Numbered from the stretch's first letter, positions 36,775 to 45,233 are shown. The stretch is 64,000 nt of DNA from Candidatus Sulfotelmatobacter sp. (GCA_036500765.1 DASYBM010000001.1:186001-250000); one strand, 5' to 3'. Notes: generated by a model not told the origin, from the sequence alone. Translations and numbers: made by a program.

Positions 36775-37066
36775 CTGCTAATAGATGCGCCCGCTTCTGA
36801 TAATCGGTTGTCCCGGCGTCCTGCTTTTTCTTCAACAAATGGTATTCATCAGCGATATTCAGCGCCGCCAGCACTGCCAGCCGCACGGTATCGATGGTAT
36901 TGGTCGCCTCGGCCACCGCGCGCATCTTGGCGTCCACATAGGCCGCCAGCTTCAGAATGTAGTCCGGATCGGTCCCGCGCAGGTTGTAGGCCTGGTCGAA
37001 AATCTCCACGCGCACGCTGGCATTCTGCGCATCTTTCACCATCTGATCTTTGGTTGCGGTAGCCAT
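36731..37066 (-). CDS. zapA: cell division protein ZapA
   Basis: The 111-residue protein has the ZapA pattern VRVEIFDQAYNLRGTDPDYILKLAAYVDAKMRAVAEATNTIDTVRLAVLAALNIADEYHLLK. ZapA cross-links FtsZ filaments at the division site. The ATG at 37066 (MATATKDQ) has TGAGGA about 5 nt before it and is preferred over an upstream ATG at 37078. A ZapB-like coiled-coil gene precedes it in the same direction. Confidence 0.9.
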   Translation of the reverse strand: MATATKDQMVKDAQNASVRVEIFDQAYNLRGTDPDYILKLAAYVDAKMRAVAEATNTIDTVRLAVLAALNIADEYHLLKKKQDAGTTDYQKRAHLLADALDEVLAEDRKAG

Positions 37067-37079
37067 CTCATTCCTCATG

Positions 37080-37153
37080 TGCGACAGCCGCCTTCGACAA
37101 GCTCAGGGCAGGCTCTCGACCCTCCGGCGGAAGCGAAGCTTAACCCTGTTTCG
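37080..37153. repeat. palindromic repeat between the ZapB-like gene and zapA
   Basis: The gap contains CCTTCGACAAGCTCAGGG (37091-37108) followed by CAGGCTCTCGACC, part of the CCCTTCGACAAGCTCAGGG family. Related pieces are at 53709-53730 and 57659-57680. It separates two genes that should be co-transcribed. Confidence 0.6.
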
Positions 37154-37441
37154 CTAGCTGGCCTCAGCGATCGACTCGATTTGCTCCAGCATTTTCTCGA
37201 CCCGCCCGCGAATTTCCTCGCGCTCCTTCTTTAACTGCACGGTTTCGCGCCGCAGTCGGACGAGCTCCTCTTCCCGGTCTTCCATCTGTTGCCGCATCCG
37301 CTGCGCATCGCGCTCGGCTAGAGTTTGTGCCTGCCGCGCCGCTTTGTACATTTCTATGGTGCGATAAATCTTCTCTTCGAGCGCCTGAAAATCGTCCGCC
37401 GGAACCTGCTCCGCCACCTGTTCAACCGAACTCAAAGCCAT
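37154..37441 (-). CDS. coiled-coil protein, ZapB-like
   Basis: The 95-residue protein is almost entirely a predicted coiled coil (LEEKIYRTIEMYKAARQAQTLAERDAQRMRQQMEDREEELVRLRRETVQLKKEREEIRGRVEKML). It is directly upstream of zapA, and in several bacteria zapA neighbours a ZapB-like coiled coil. ATG at 37441 has no clear ribosome site visible. Division-related function is inferred from position. Confidence 0.72.
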   Translation of the reverse strand: MALSSVEQVAEQVPADDFQALEEKIYRTIEMYKAARQAQTLAERDAQRMRQQMEDREEELVRLRRETVQLKKEREEIRGRVEKMLEQIESIAEAS

Positions 37442-37630
37442 GATTGCACTTCCCTGCCAAGATTCTGAAACTTCTTCGCAGTATACTCCACATCTTTGTG
37501 GACGAGGAACCTCTCTCGGCGTGCGGGTGTTTGCATTTCTAGCTTCTGGCTTGTGATGGCATCCTGAGAGTGGTCGAAGGATTCGGCCGAGCGCAGCGGC
37601 AGCCCCCCATAAACCGGAAGACCCGCAATC

Positions 37631-38458
37631 TCACCGACTGCGTCCCTGCGAAGGGTCCCTGGAAGTAGCCGAGTTGGCATCGATGTGCAATCCTTGCCCA
37701 GCGGTAATTCCAGGCGGATAACAGTTCCCATCCCGGTTGTAATTCGTGCACCGCCCGGCCACATCCTTGCGCCGCGGGGACTGCGCAAACTGCCACACTT
37801 CCGCGAAATCCACTCCGCTCTGCGCCGGGCTCGGCGGACTCGACGGAAAGGCACATCCCGGCGCCGGCGGACACGCATCATTAATCGCCCAATACGCGAT
37901 CTCGCGCTTTCCTGCGCTCTGCCGAATATCTTCCGCGGTCACGACATTCCCATCATCTCCAGCGGGAATGCCCGAACAATAAACCCCAGCCCGAAACCCC
38001 GCCGCCGCAACGCCATCGACCCAGGCAAAAATGTAAGCCTTCTGCTCCGGCAGCATGCGCCCGCCCTGCTCCTGGTCGAGAAAAATAATGGTCGCCGCCG
38101 GAAAGCCTTCGCGCCGCGCCGCCACCACCGCAGCCCGAGCATCTGATCGCCCGAGTCGAGTGGCGTTGGCCACAGTTTTCAACTGCGCGTAAAGCCGCCC
38201 GTTGAACAGCACCAGAAATCCAAATTCCGCCGACTCCAGGGCCGCCCGGTGCCCCTCCCACGAATTCGATGAAGCTCCCGGAGGATTGTTCAGCCAATAT
38301 CCGCTATAGGAAAAAGTCTGCCGCAGAGTCTTGAGGTTGGCGTCGCCCGGATAGTCGTTGCGATCGAAACCGAGATAGGTCTGAGTTTGAGCCTGCGCCG
38401 GCACCCCCAGTATTGTCAAAATTAATGCCGCAGGAAAGAAGAGAAGGAGGCTCGGCAC
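37631..38458 (-). CDS. DUF1906 glycoside hydrolase-like exported protein
   Basis: The 275-residue protein starts with a signal peptide (SLLLFFPAALILTILGVPAQAQ). The rest matches the DUF1906/Rv2525c-like fold, a glycosidase-like TIM barrel: YLGFDRNDYPG, GFLVLFNGRLYAQLK, ATIIFLDQEQGGRML and GVYCSG. The acidic residues at strand ends are in place, but substrate is unknown. The GTG at 38458 overlaps the preceding stop by one base (TAGTG), so translation is probably coupled to the CPBP gene. Confidence 0.83.
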   Translation of the reverse strand: MPSLLLFFPAALILTILGVPAQAQTQTYLGFDRNDYPGDANLKTLRQTFSYSGYWLNNPPGASSNSWEGHRAALESAEFGFLVLFNGRLYAQLKTVANATRLGRSDARAAVVAARREGFPAATIIFLDQEQGGRMLPEQKAYIFAWVDGVAAAGFRAGVYCSGIPAGDDGNVVTAEDIRQSAGKREIAYWAINDACPPAPGCAFPSSPPSPAQSGVDFAEVWQFAQSPRRKDVAGRCTNYNRDGNCYPPGITAGQGLHIDANSATSRDPSQGRSR

Positions 38459-39108
38459 TAACGCGCCCCCTTATAAAAGTATTCGCCCAAGCCGATGGTG
38501 AACATCCAGCATCCATAGAGCGCGTGCTCGAATGACGAAGTGAACAGTGATCCCGTCTGCGCATACCGCCACGCAAACAAGAGTCCGCCAACAAAAGTGA
38601 GGCCCACCGCAATGGGATTGCGAAAAATAATATGCACGAATGAGAACGCGATCGCACTCAGCATAATCAGAATCGCCGGATCGGCAAACAGCCCGCGATA
38701 GCGCTCAAAGAAAAATGCCCGGTAGACAATTCCCTGCGGGTAGACCGAGAGCACGGGATATAGAACCATCACCAGCGCCCAGAACACGGGCGCGCGCCGC
38801 ACGAAATTGAACAGTAATCCCGGGGCCAGAAAATATACCGCTGCGCCGACCAGCAACGCAGCTCCGGCAAATATGGCGAAGATTTGCGCGGCCGACGCCG
38901 GCAGCACTCCTGGGTTCCACAGCATCCGGCGATCGAATCCCTTATCGCCCCACAACCGGTACAGGCAGTACGCCGCCAGCACCCACAGCGCGGGAATCGG
39001 CGGAATCGGAATCAGCCGAAAACGAAAAATCAGCGGCAGGCCCACAAACAGCGCGATCATTTCCGCGATCAGCCAGAAATGCGGTAAAGCGTGCGCCGCT
39101 CCGGGCAT
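38458..39108 (-). CDS. CPBP family (Abi/CAAX protease-like) membrane protein
   Basis: The 216-residue protein has about seven membrane segments and the late CPBP motif pattern VYPQGIVYRAFFFERY, SFVHIIFRNPIAVGLTFVGGLLFAW and FEHALYG. The usual catalytic glutamate pair before the YR is replaced by QG. Functional members are intramembrane glutamate proteases. The ATG at 39108 gives the complete first helix. It lies 13 bp downstream of moaA and is coupled to the DUF1906 gene. Confidence 0.83.
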   Translation of the reverse strand: MPGAAHALPHFWLIAEMIALFVGLPLIFRFRLIPIPPIPALWVLAAYCLYRLWGDKGFDRRMLWNPGVLPASAAQIFAIFAGAALLVGAAVYFLAPGLLFNFVRRAPVFWALVMVLYPVLSVYPQGIVYRAFFFERYRGLFADPAILIMLSAIAFSFVHIIFRNPIAVGLTFVGGLLFAWRYAQTGSLFTSSFEHALYGCWMFTIGLGEYFYKGAR

Positions 39109-39121
39109 TCCGTTCGCCGTC

Positions 39122-40273
39122 CTATCCCCCAATGTGCACCATCGTCCGCGAGGCCGGCACAAAACCCGGCTCGCCAATATGGTGCCGCTCTTCTTTTTGC
39201 GCCACCACTCCGCAGATAAATTCCTCCAACTCTTCGTCCGATGCCCCGCGGCGCATCTGCGCGTGGAGATCGTGGTCCCATACCGAAAACAGGCAGGTGC
39301 GAATCTTGCCATCGCTGGTGATGCGGATGCGGCTGCAATGTCCGCAGAACGGATGTGACACCGGGGCGATGATTCCAATCTCGCCGATACCGTCTTCAAA
39401 GCGATAGCGCCGCGCCGTCTCCGAATGCGCATGCGGAATCTCCACTAGCGGCCGATACTCGGCCATGCGCGCCAGAATTTCGTCGAGCGTTACCACTGTC
39501 GAAGGCGACCATGTGCGACCCTCTTCCAGCGGCATGAACTCGATGAACCGGACCGTGACGCCCTCTTCGCGCGCGAACATCCCGAATGGGATGATCTGGT
39601 CTTCATTGAATCCGCGCATCAGCACGCAATTCACCTTAAGGGGCCACAGCCCCGCCCGGCGCGCCGCCCGAATCCCCGCCAGGACGTGATCGTATCCATT
39701 CGCCACCCGCGTGATGCGCGCAAAACGATCGGGATCGACCGCATCCATCGACACCGTGACTCGCGTCAGCCCCGCATCCTTCAACGGCTGCGCCATCTCC
39801 GCCAGCATGTGCCCATTGGTGGTCAGCGCAATATCGAGCGACTCAGCATCGAGAGGGAGGTTGGGTGCAACTGGTGCTTTCGGCGTATGCACGGACGGGA
39901 AGGGCACGGCTTGAGCCGTGCCGTTAGAGCCGTTATCGGAATCGGGCTTTAGCCCCTGGAACCCCAACCGCGCCAACTCGCGCACAAACTCGACCACGCC
40001 CCTGCGCAACAACGGCTCTCCGCCGGTCAACCTAACCTTGCGGATCCCCATCCCCACCAGCACCCGCGCCATCCGCAAATAATCCTCAAACGGCAGGTCG
40101 CCATACAGCGCGCCTTCATTCCCCGTGCGGCAGTACACACACTTGTAGTTACACCGATCGGTAATGGAAATCCGAAGGTCGGTAATCGCGCGCCCGAATT
40201 TGTCGCGAAGAAGCAAGATAGTCGTTGGTCGTTGGTCGTTGGCCGTCGGTTGCGGTCGTTGGCCGATCGACAC
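39122..40273 (-). CDS. moaA: GTP 3',8-cyclase MoaA with internal insert
   Basis: The 383-residue radical-SAM enzyme starts molybdenum cofactor synthesis by converting GTP to the cyclic pterin precursor. The SAM cluster motif is DRCNYKCVYC (C41, C45, C48); the second cluster has PFCGHCSRIRITSDGKIRTC. RLTGGEPLLRRG is conserved. Between ELARLG and DIALTTNGH, residues about 104-142 form an extra low-complexity segment (NGTAQAVPFPS) encoded by a palindromic repeat. The GTG at 40273 has AGGAA before it; TTG at 40216 is an alternative, since residues 5-18 come from a CCAACGA repeat. No other moa gene is adjacent. Confidence 0.91.
   Translation of the reverse strand: MSIGQRPQPTANDQRPTTILLLRDKFGRAITDLRISITDRCNYKCVYCRTGNEGALYGDLPFEDYLRMARVLVGMGIRKVRLTGGEPLLRRGVVEFVRELARLGFQGLKPDSDNGSNGTAQAVPFPSVHTPKAPVAPNLPLDAESLDIALTTNGHMLAEMAQPLKDAGLTRVTVSMDAVDPDRFARITRVANGYDHVLAGIRAARRAGLWPLKVNCVLMRGFNEDQIIPFGMFAREEGVTVRFIEFMPLEEGRTWSPSTVVTLDEILARMAEYRPLVEIPHAHSETARRYRFEDGIGEIGIIAPVSHPFCGHCSRIRITSDGKIRTCLFSVWDHDLHAQMRRGASDEELEEFICGVVAQKEERHHIGEPGFVPASRTMVHIGG
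39903..39956. repeat. composite palindromic element inside moaA
   Basis: Palindrome GGCACGGCTTGAGCCGTGCC (39903-39922), a 21-nt spacer, and GGGCTTTAGCCCC (39944-39956). It lies in frame within moaA, 54 bp or 18 codons. It has the same two palindromes and spacing as the copies at 52718, 54708 and 55608, with one base longer spacing at 54430. Confidence 0.88.
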
Positions 40274-40432
40274 GCGACGACATTCCTACTTCGATTATAG
40301 TTGGATTGAGGAATGACGGAGAGCAATGGCGGATAAAGTATCCGGCCCGCGGTGGGCGTTTTGGCCGCACGACCGACGACCGACGACGTTTTGGCTAACG
40401 GCTAACGACCAACGACCAACGACTGCCTTATT
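40216..40432. repeat. CCAACGA-type simple repeats on both sides of a moaA-GDSL gap
   Basis: Tandem GTCGTTGG units are at about 40219-40266 and inverted CCAACGA units at about 40373-40426, with a short hyphen of unique sequence between. The array covers the moaA start codon and extends into its first codons. It is low-complexity and not CRISPR-like (no constant spacer size). Confidence 0.7.
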
Positions 40433-41249
40433 TCAGTTCCCTCTCAATCGCCGCCTCAGCCAGCGGCGCCATAATCTTGAACCCCGCCGCGTTGGGATGC
40501 AGTCCGTCATCGGCGAGATCCTTCTTCATCAATCCTTTGTCGTCAACCATGGCGCTGAAATAGTCCAGGTAAACGCAGCCATTTGCGGGAATCACGCAGT
40601 AAGCCCGCAGCCAGTTATTCAGCAGAAGAATTTTCTCCACCGAGCGTTGCGCAAAAAAATCCTTCGACTCCTCCGTATAGTTGTGCACCGGCAGCACCGA
40701 CGAATAAATCACTTTGATATTGTTCACCCGCGCCAGTTCCGCGAGCGAAGCGTAGTCCGCTTCAATGTCTTCGATCCGCATCGGGCCGGTGTTCCCGGCA
40801 ATGTCGTTGGTCCCAGCCAGAATAACTACAACCTTCGGGTCCAGATGAATCACATCCTGCCGAAAGCGCACCAGCATCTGCGGTGTGGTCTGCCCGCCAA
40901 TGCCGCGATTGACGTACGGCTTGCCGGGAAAATATTCGCCGAGATGCCATATATCGGTGATCGAATCGCCAAAAAACACGACGCGATCCTCGCCACGCTT
41001 CGGCGCCGTGAGCGCGGCGTTAGCAGCTCGGTAGCGTTCCAGTTGGCCGAAGTCGTCGGTGAAAACAGCGATCCGCCTCAAACGGTACTGGTCGAGCCCG
41101 CCAAAGCCGGTGCTTGGAATCGAAAGCGGAGCTGGGGAAGTCGCCGGCGCGGCGGGCGCCGGTGCGCCAGACTGCTGCGCAAAAGAAACAACAACAAAAG
41201 TTATGACAGCCAAAAATTGCGTGAAGATGCAGACTGGTCTTAGGTGCAT
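40428..41249 (-). CDS. exported SGNH/GDSL hydrolase
   Basis: The 273-residue protein has a signal peptide (VCIFTQFLAVITFVVVSFAQQ) and a GDSL-type lipase/esterase fold. The motifs are FFGDSITD (Ser block I), GIGGQTTPQMLVRF (Gly block), VVILAGTNDIAGN (Asn block) and DGLHPNAAGF (Asp-His block). It is 45% or so similar by eye to the next gene at 41316, pointing to a tandem duplication. GAGGC precedes the ATG at 41249. Substrate is probably an acetylated envelope glycan, which is inference. Confidence 0.88.
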   Translation of the reverse strand: MHLRPVCIFTQFLAVITFVVVSFAQQSGAPAPAAPATSPAPLSIPSTGFGGLDQYRLRRIAVFTDDFGQLERYRAANAALTAPKRGEDRVVFFGDSITDIWHLGEYFPGKPYVNRGIGGQTTPQMLVRFRQDVIHLDPKVVVILAGTNDIAGNTGPMRIEDIEADYASLAELARVNNIKVIYSSVLPVHNYTEESKDFFAQRSVEKILLLNNWLRAYCVIPANGCVYLDYFSAMVDDKGLMKKDLADDGLHPNAAGFKIMAPLAEAAIERELK

Positions 41250-41315
41250 GTTTGCCTCGGACACAGCATAGCCCAGCCTACGCCTTCGACAAAGCGACCG
41301 GACTTTGGCCCCAAT

Positions 41316-42101
41316 TCAGCGTCTGCCCGCGAGCGCCTTCGCGATCGCCTTCTCCGCCAGCGGCGCCATGATCTTGTACCCCGCGTCATTGGGATGCAGC
41401 CCGTCATCGGCCAACTCGTGCTTGAGCATTCCCTTACTATCCACCAACGCGGAGAAATAGTCGAGGTGCACCAGATCATTTCTGGCGCAGTAATTTTTGA
41501 GCCACGCGTTCAGCGCCAAAATTCTTTCGCGCGGACGCAGCGCAAACGATTCCTTTGCGTCCGCTGTGTAGTTGTGTACCGGGAGCACGGACGCGAACAC
41601 CATCCGAATGCCGTGCGCCTGCGCCAACTCAGCCATTGACGCATAGTTAGCCTCGATGTCCTCGTTGCGCGCGGGCCCGGTGACTCCCGCGAGGTCATTG
41701 GTCCCAGCCAGCACGACCAACACTTTAGGATGCAGATCGATCACATCCTGGCGGAAGCGCACCAGCATCTCGGGCGTAGTCTGCCCGTCGATCCCTCGGT
41801 TGATGTACGGTTTGCCCGGAAAATATTCCGCCAGCTTCCAGTAATCGGTGATGGAGTCGCCAATAAAGATGACCCGATTCTCGCCATGCACAGGCGGCGC
41901 CAGCTTAGCGTTGTCTTCGCGATAGCGCCCCAGTTGCCCGAAGTCGTCGGTATAGATAGCAATGCGGGACGCTCGGTACTCATCCAGTCCAGGGTACCCG
42001 GTTGAGGGAATCGAGGGAGCAGGCTGCTGCGCGAATGCGGACACAGTAAACAACAAGATTGCTGTGAATTGCGAGACTGCGCAGGACTCCTTCGAGCGCA
42101 C
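41316..42101 (-). CDS. exported SGNH/GDSL hydrolase, tandem paralogue
   Basis: The 261-residue protein is a second copy of the same type. Signal SQFTAILLFTVSAFAQQ precedes SGNH motifs FIGDSITDYW, GIDGQTTPEMLVRFRQDVI, VLVVLAGTNDLAG and DGLHPNDAGY. The lead-in IPSTGYPGLDEYRASRIAIYTDDFGQLGRYR matches the paralogue. A GTG at 42101 is chosen because the signal peptide starts there; the frame further upstream is not protein-like. The two genes are in the same direction with a 66-bp gap. Confidence 0.86.
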   Translation of the reverse strand: MRSKESCAVSQFTAILLFTVSAFAQQPAPSIPSTGYPGLDEYRASRIAIYTDDFGQLGRYREDNAKLAPPVHGENRVIFIGDSITDYWKLAEYFPGKPYINRGIDGQTTPEMLVRFRQDVIDLHPKVLVVLAGTNDLAGVTGPARNEDIEANYASMAELAQAHGIRMVFASVLPVHNYTADAKESFALRPRERILALNAWLKNYCARNDLVHLDYFSALVDSKGMLKHELADDGLHPNDAGYKIMAPLAEKAIAKALAGRR

Positions 42102-42204
42102 TTTGGCCCCCCCCAGAAAAACTTGCGCTTCAAATAATATCAGCGAGGTGAGCTTCGACACGACCCCGATCTGTCTCACAGGCGTTCGAAACTCAAGCCG
42201 AACT

Positions 42205-42642
42205 CTACAAGATATGCTCAATTTCCACGCCGCCCCACTTGTCCTTCAGATACTCGGCGACTAGCCTGCGATGGCAGTGCTCCGGCGTGGGTTCGCTGCA
42301 CAGCAGGCAGCCTCCGTCGATCAACTCGCGCGCTACATTCTCTTCCACTTTGCGCTCGGCCATCAATGCCAGAAAATCTCGCTCATACTCCCGCCAATCG
42401 CCGCGCTTCTTCTTATACGCGTCCAGCATTTCGTGAGTCGGCGCGAGTTCCGGCAAATGCAAATATCGGATGGAGAGGATCGACTCGCAAAAAAATTTCA
42501 GATCCTCGCGCTTGGAAAACCCGGCCAGCTGCGAAACGTTGTTCAACCGCACGTCGATCAGCCGCACCAGTCCCGGACGCCGCATTTTGCCGAAGAACTC
42601 CCGCGCCGGCTTCTTGGTAAATCCAATCGTAAAAAGCTTCAC
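42205..42642 (-). CDS. DUF488 domain protein
   Basis: The 145-residue protein matches DUF488: KLFTIGFTKKPAREFFGKMRRPGLVRLIDVRLNNVSQLAGFSKREDL, and the C-terminal Cys-rich segment CLLCSEPTPEHCHRRLVAEYL. The family is of unknown function. GGAGG lies about 8 nt before a GTG start at 42642. It precedes the two GDSL genes in the same direction, but a repeat-free gap of 103 bp separates them. Confidence 0.87.
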   Translation of the reverse strand: MKLFTIGFTKKPAREFFGKMRRPGLVRLIDVRLNNVSQLAGFSKREDLKFFCESILSIRYLHLPELAPTHEMLDAYKKKRGDWREYERDFLALMAERKVEENVARELIDGGCLLCSEPTPEHCHRRLVAEYLKDKWGGVEIEHIL

Positions 42643-42734
42643 AGACGCAGCCTCCGCCTAAGCCACGGGATGATGCGCTGGACAATTCTGCGGTGATTCG
42701 CTCCCGCAATGATATCCTCATCCGGAGAGGTCGT

Positions 42735-42923
42735 ATGAGTACCGCCAAACAAGATGTCGAACTGCTCCTGAACAAACTTCCGGACAACAGCTCCATCGAG
42801 GATATTCAATACCACCTCTACGTCCTCGACAAAGTGCGCCGCGGCCTTGAAGACACAAAAGTCAATGGCACACTTTCTCAGGAAGAAGTCGAGCTTCGCC
42901 TCAGCAAATGGCTCACCGAGTAG
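42735..42923 (+). CDS. antitoxin of a type II (ParE/RelE-type) toxin-antitoxin pair
   Basis: The 62-residue protein is predicted helical (SIEDIQYHLYVLDKVRRGLEDTKVNGTLSQEEVELRLSKWL) and is followed by a ParE/RelE-like toxin gene that overlaps it by 16 bp. This arrangement marks it as the antitoxin. GGAGAGG precedes the ATG at 42735. DNA-binding fold cannot be confirmed from the sequence. Confidence 0.8.
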   Translation: MSTAKQDVELLLNKLPDNSSIEDIQYHLYVLDKVRRGLEDTKVNGTLSQEEVELRLSKWLTE

Positions 42924-43195
42924 ATTGGTCTCGGCGCGCTCTTCAAGATATCGAAGCAATCGCCGAATACATAGGCGCTGATTCTCCCACCTACGCTGGC
43001 ATCGTCGTCAAGAAAATCGTGAGTGCGACCAGAACGTTAAAACAGTTTCCACGTGCGGGACACAAGGTCCCGGAATTCGACGACGAGAGCATCCGTGAGC
43101 TAGTCGTGTACAGCTACCGCGTCATCTACCGACTGCAAGACAAGGAAGTCGTGATTGCCGCGGTGATCCACGGGAAGCGCATCGTGCAGCTGTAA
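42908..43195 (+). CDS. ParE/RelE family toxin
   Basis: The 95-residue protein matches the ParE/RelE fold: VDWSRRALQDIEAIAEYIGADSPTYAGIVVKKIVSATRTLKQFP, then GHKVPEFDDESIRELVVYSYRVIYRLQDKEVVIAAVIHGKR. The two-gene unit, antitoxin first with overlap, is a standard type II operon. Whether it targets gyrase or ribosome-bound mRNA cannot be told. It ends convergently near the ETF:QO gene. Confidence 0.88.
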   Translation: MAHRVDWSRRALQDIEAIAEYIGADSPTYAGIVVKKIVSATRTLKQFPRAGHKVPEFDDESIRELVVYSYRVIYRLQDKEVVIAAVIHGKRIVQL

Positions 43196-43267
43196 AAAAC
43201 GAGATTTTTGCGGCGAATGACCGACTATTTAGATGTATCCGCACAAATCGTGACCAAGCTCTCGCCT

Positions 43268-44998
43268 TCACATGCCGTCGTAATTCGGGCCGCCGCCGCC
43301 TTCCGGAGGAACCCAGGTGATGATCTGGTACGGGTCGGCAATGTCGCAGGTTTTGCAGTGGACGCAGTTTGACGGGTTCAGGCTGATGCGCTTACCGTTG
43401 GGCTGGCTCGCGTCTTCCACCATCTCGTAGACATTCGCGGGACAAAAATTCTGGCACGGGCTGCCAAATTCTTTCACGCAGCGCGTATTGCAGATATTCG
43501 TGTCGTCGATCACCAGGTGCGATGGTTGATCCTCTTCATGTTTCGTGCCTGAGTGGTAAAGGTCCGTCAGCTTGTTGAATGTGAGTTTGCCATCGCCCTT
43601 GGCTGGGCCGAGCAGGTGCGCTTCCGCTCCGCCGTCGGCAGGCAAGTCGGCCAGCTTGCGCATGTGCTCGTACCCGGCCTTCGCAGGATACCGGTTGCGC
43701 AAGCCGCGTCCGCCGGTAATCATCTGCAAGCCAGTATGGAAGAAACCAGCGACCATGCCGCGCTCGAATCCCTGATGCAGGTTGCGTACCTTCCAGAGTT
43801 CTTCTTTGATCCAGCTGGATTCGACTTTTTTCTGGAACCCACTCAGCGTCGCGGCCGACGAATCATCTTTGACCAGCGCATCAAACGCAGTCTCGGCCCC
43901 CAGCATCCCGCTCTTGATCGCGAGATGAATTCCCTTCAGCCGCGCCGAATTCAAAAAGCCCGCAGAATCCCCGAGAATCATCCAGCCATCGCCCGCCACC
44001 GGCGGAATCGCCCACCAGCCGCCGTACGGCATCGACTTCGCTCCGTAGCGAATCATCTTGCCGCCCTCGAGAAGCTTAGCCACGAACGGATGCTTCTTGA
44101 ACTCCTGCAGGACGCGCTGCGGATCAAGCCGCGGATCGGCATAGTCGAGCCCGGTGACAAATCCGAGCGACACGACGTTGTCGTTCGATCCGGTGCCCGG
44201 CGAGCCGTAAATCCACGCCCCGCCGTATTCTTTCGTGGTAAGCGGCCAACCCATCGTGTAAATCACTTCGCCCGCCGCAATGCGTCCTGCCGGAACTTCC
44301 CAAAGTTCTTTCACTCCCACGCCGTAAGTTTGCGGGTTGGCGTTCTTCGCGAGATCGAATTTGTTGATGAGCTGTTTCGTTAAAGACCCGCGCGGCCCCT
44401 CCGCCAGAATCACAACCTTCGCCTGCAAATCGTATCCCGGCTCAAAGTTCGATTTCTGATGACCTTCTTTGTCGACGCCCTTGTCGTCCGTGCGTACGCC
44501 GGTGACGCGTTCGCCATCAAAAAGCAGTTCAGACCCGGCAAAGCCGGTGAAGACCGTGATCCCGGCCGCTTCCACCTTGCTGCCCAACCACTTCACAAAC
44601 TTGTTGAGCGAGATCACATAGTTCCCGTGATCGCGCAGAAACGGCGGCGTGATGGGAAACCTAAACTTACCCTTCTCGGTGAAAAAGTAGACCGCCTCTT
44701 TCGTGACCTTGGCGTCGAGCGGAGCTTCGTTCGCAAAATCGGGCAGCAACTCAAGCATCGACCGCGGATCAAGCAGCGCCCCGGAGAGGCAGTGCTGTCC
44801 AACCTCCCGCGCTTTCTCGAGAACGTAAATATTTTCTTTACTGAACTGCGAATCCGGATGCTCCGCATTGTGCGCGTCAATCATCTGCGCCAACCGCAGC
44901 GCGCAAGCCATCCCAGCCGGTCCGCCGCCGACGATGACTACATCAGCCGGCATCTGCGGCCGTTCAACGCCTTCGAGAGGTTTGCGGAACACTAGCAT
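43268..44998 (-). CDS. electron-transfer flavoprotein:ubiquinone oxidoreductase
   Basis: The 576-residue protein has an FAD-binding N-terminus (ADVVIVGGGPAGMACALRLAQ) and motifs GDSAGFLNSARLKGIHLAIKSGMLGAE and KVRNLHQGFE. The C-terminal domain carries the Fe4S4 site (NCVHCKTCDIADPYQIITWVPPEGGGGPNYDGM). It moves electrons from ETF to quinone at the membrane. ATG at 44998 is the family start. Upstream in the same direction are hicA, hicB, etfA and etfB, so the electron donor is encoded in the same unit. Confidence 0.95.
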   Translation of the reverse strand: MLVFRKPLEGVERPQMPADVVIVGGGPAGMACALRLAQMIDAHNAEHPDSQFSKENIYVLEKAREVGQHCLSGALLDPRSMLELLPDFANEAPLDAKVTKEAVYFFTEKGKFRFPITPPFLRDHGNYVISLNKFVKWLGSKVEAAGITVFTGFAGSELLFDGERVTGVRTDDKGVDKEGHQKSNFEPGYDLQAKVVILAEGPRGSLTKQLINKFDLAKNANPQTYGVGVKELWEVPAGRIAAGEVIYTMGWPLTTKEYGGAWIYGSPGTGSNDNVVSLGFVTGLDYADPRLDPQRVLQEFKKHPFVAKLLEGGKMIRYGAKSMPYGGWWAIPPVAGDGWMILGDSAGFLNSARLKGIHLAIKSGMLGAETAFDALVKDDSSAATLSGFQKKVESSWIKEELWKVRNLHQGFERGMVAGFFHTGLQMITGGRGLRNRYPAKAGYEHMRKLADLPADGGAEAHLLGPAKGDGKLTFNKLTDLYHSGTKHEEDQPSHLVIDDTNICNTRCVKEFGSPCQNFCPANVYEMVEDASQPNGKRISLNPSNCVHCKTCDIADPYQIITWVPPEGGGGPNYDGM

Positions 44999-45041
44999 TT
45001 AGCACCAAGTGTAACTGGCTATGATAACGGAGCGGGCGGAT

Positions 45042-45233
45042 TCAGCGAAGGGGATCGGGCACACCAAGTTGTTTGCAAATTCGAATCGCTGTGGGATTCT
45101 TGACTTCTCGATGCCGCGGAACGGTACTGGTGCGTTGGCCGGCAGGATTGAAGTAGACACTATGATTCGCTCCCTCGCGGACAAGAACGCAGCCATTTGA
45201 AGCAAGGTGACGAATTAAGTCCACGCGCTTCAT
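45042..45233 (-). CDS. hicA: HicA family toxin
   Basis: The 63-residue protein has the HicA double-stranded-RNA-binding-like fold: MKRVDLIRHLASNGCVLVREGANHSVYFNP, with the catalytic-type His in GANHSVY, and RHREVKNPTAIRICKQLGV. It is an mRNA interferase candidate. It follows hicB by 60 bp, which is the reverse of the more common hicA-hicB order. It sits between etfA and ETF:QO. Confidence 0.85.
   Translation of the reverse strand: MKRVDLIRHLASNGCVLVREGANHSVYFNPAGQRTSTVPRHREVKNPTAIRICKQLGVPDPLR

Noticed and set aside
40216-40432. CRISPR array from the CCAACGA repeats
   Set aside because: Units are 7-8 bp, tandem and irregular, with no spacers of constant size, and no cas gene is in the window.
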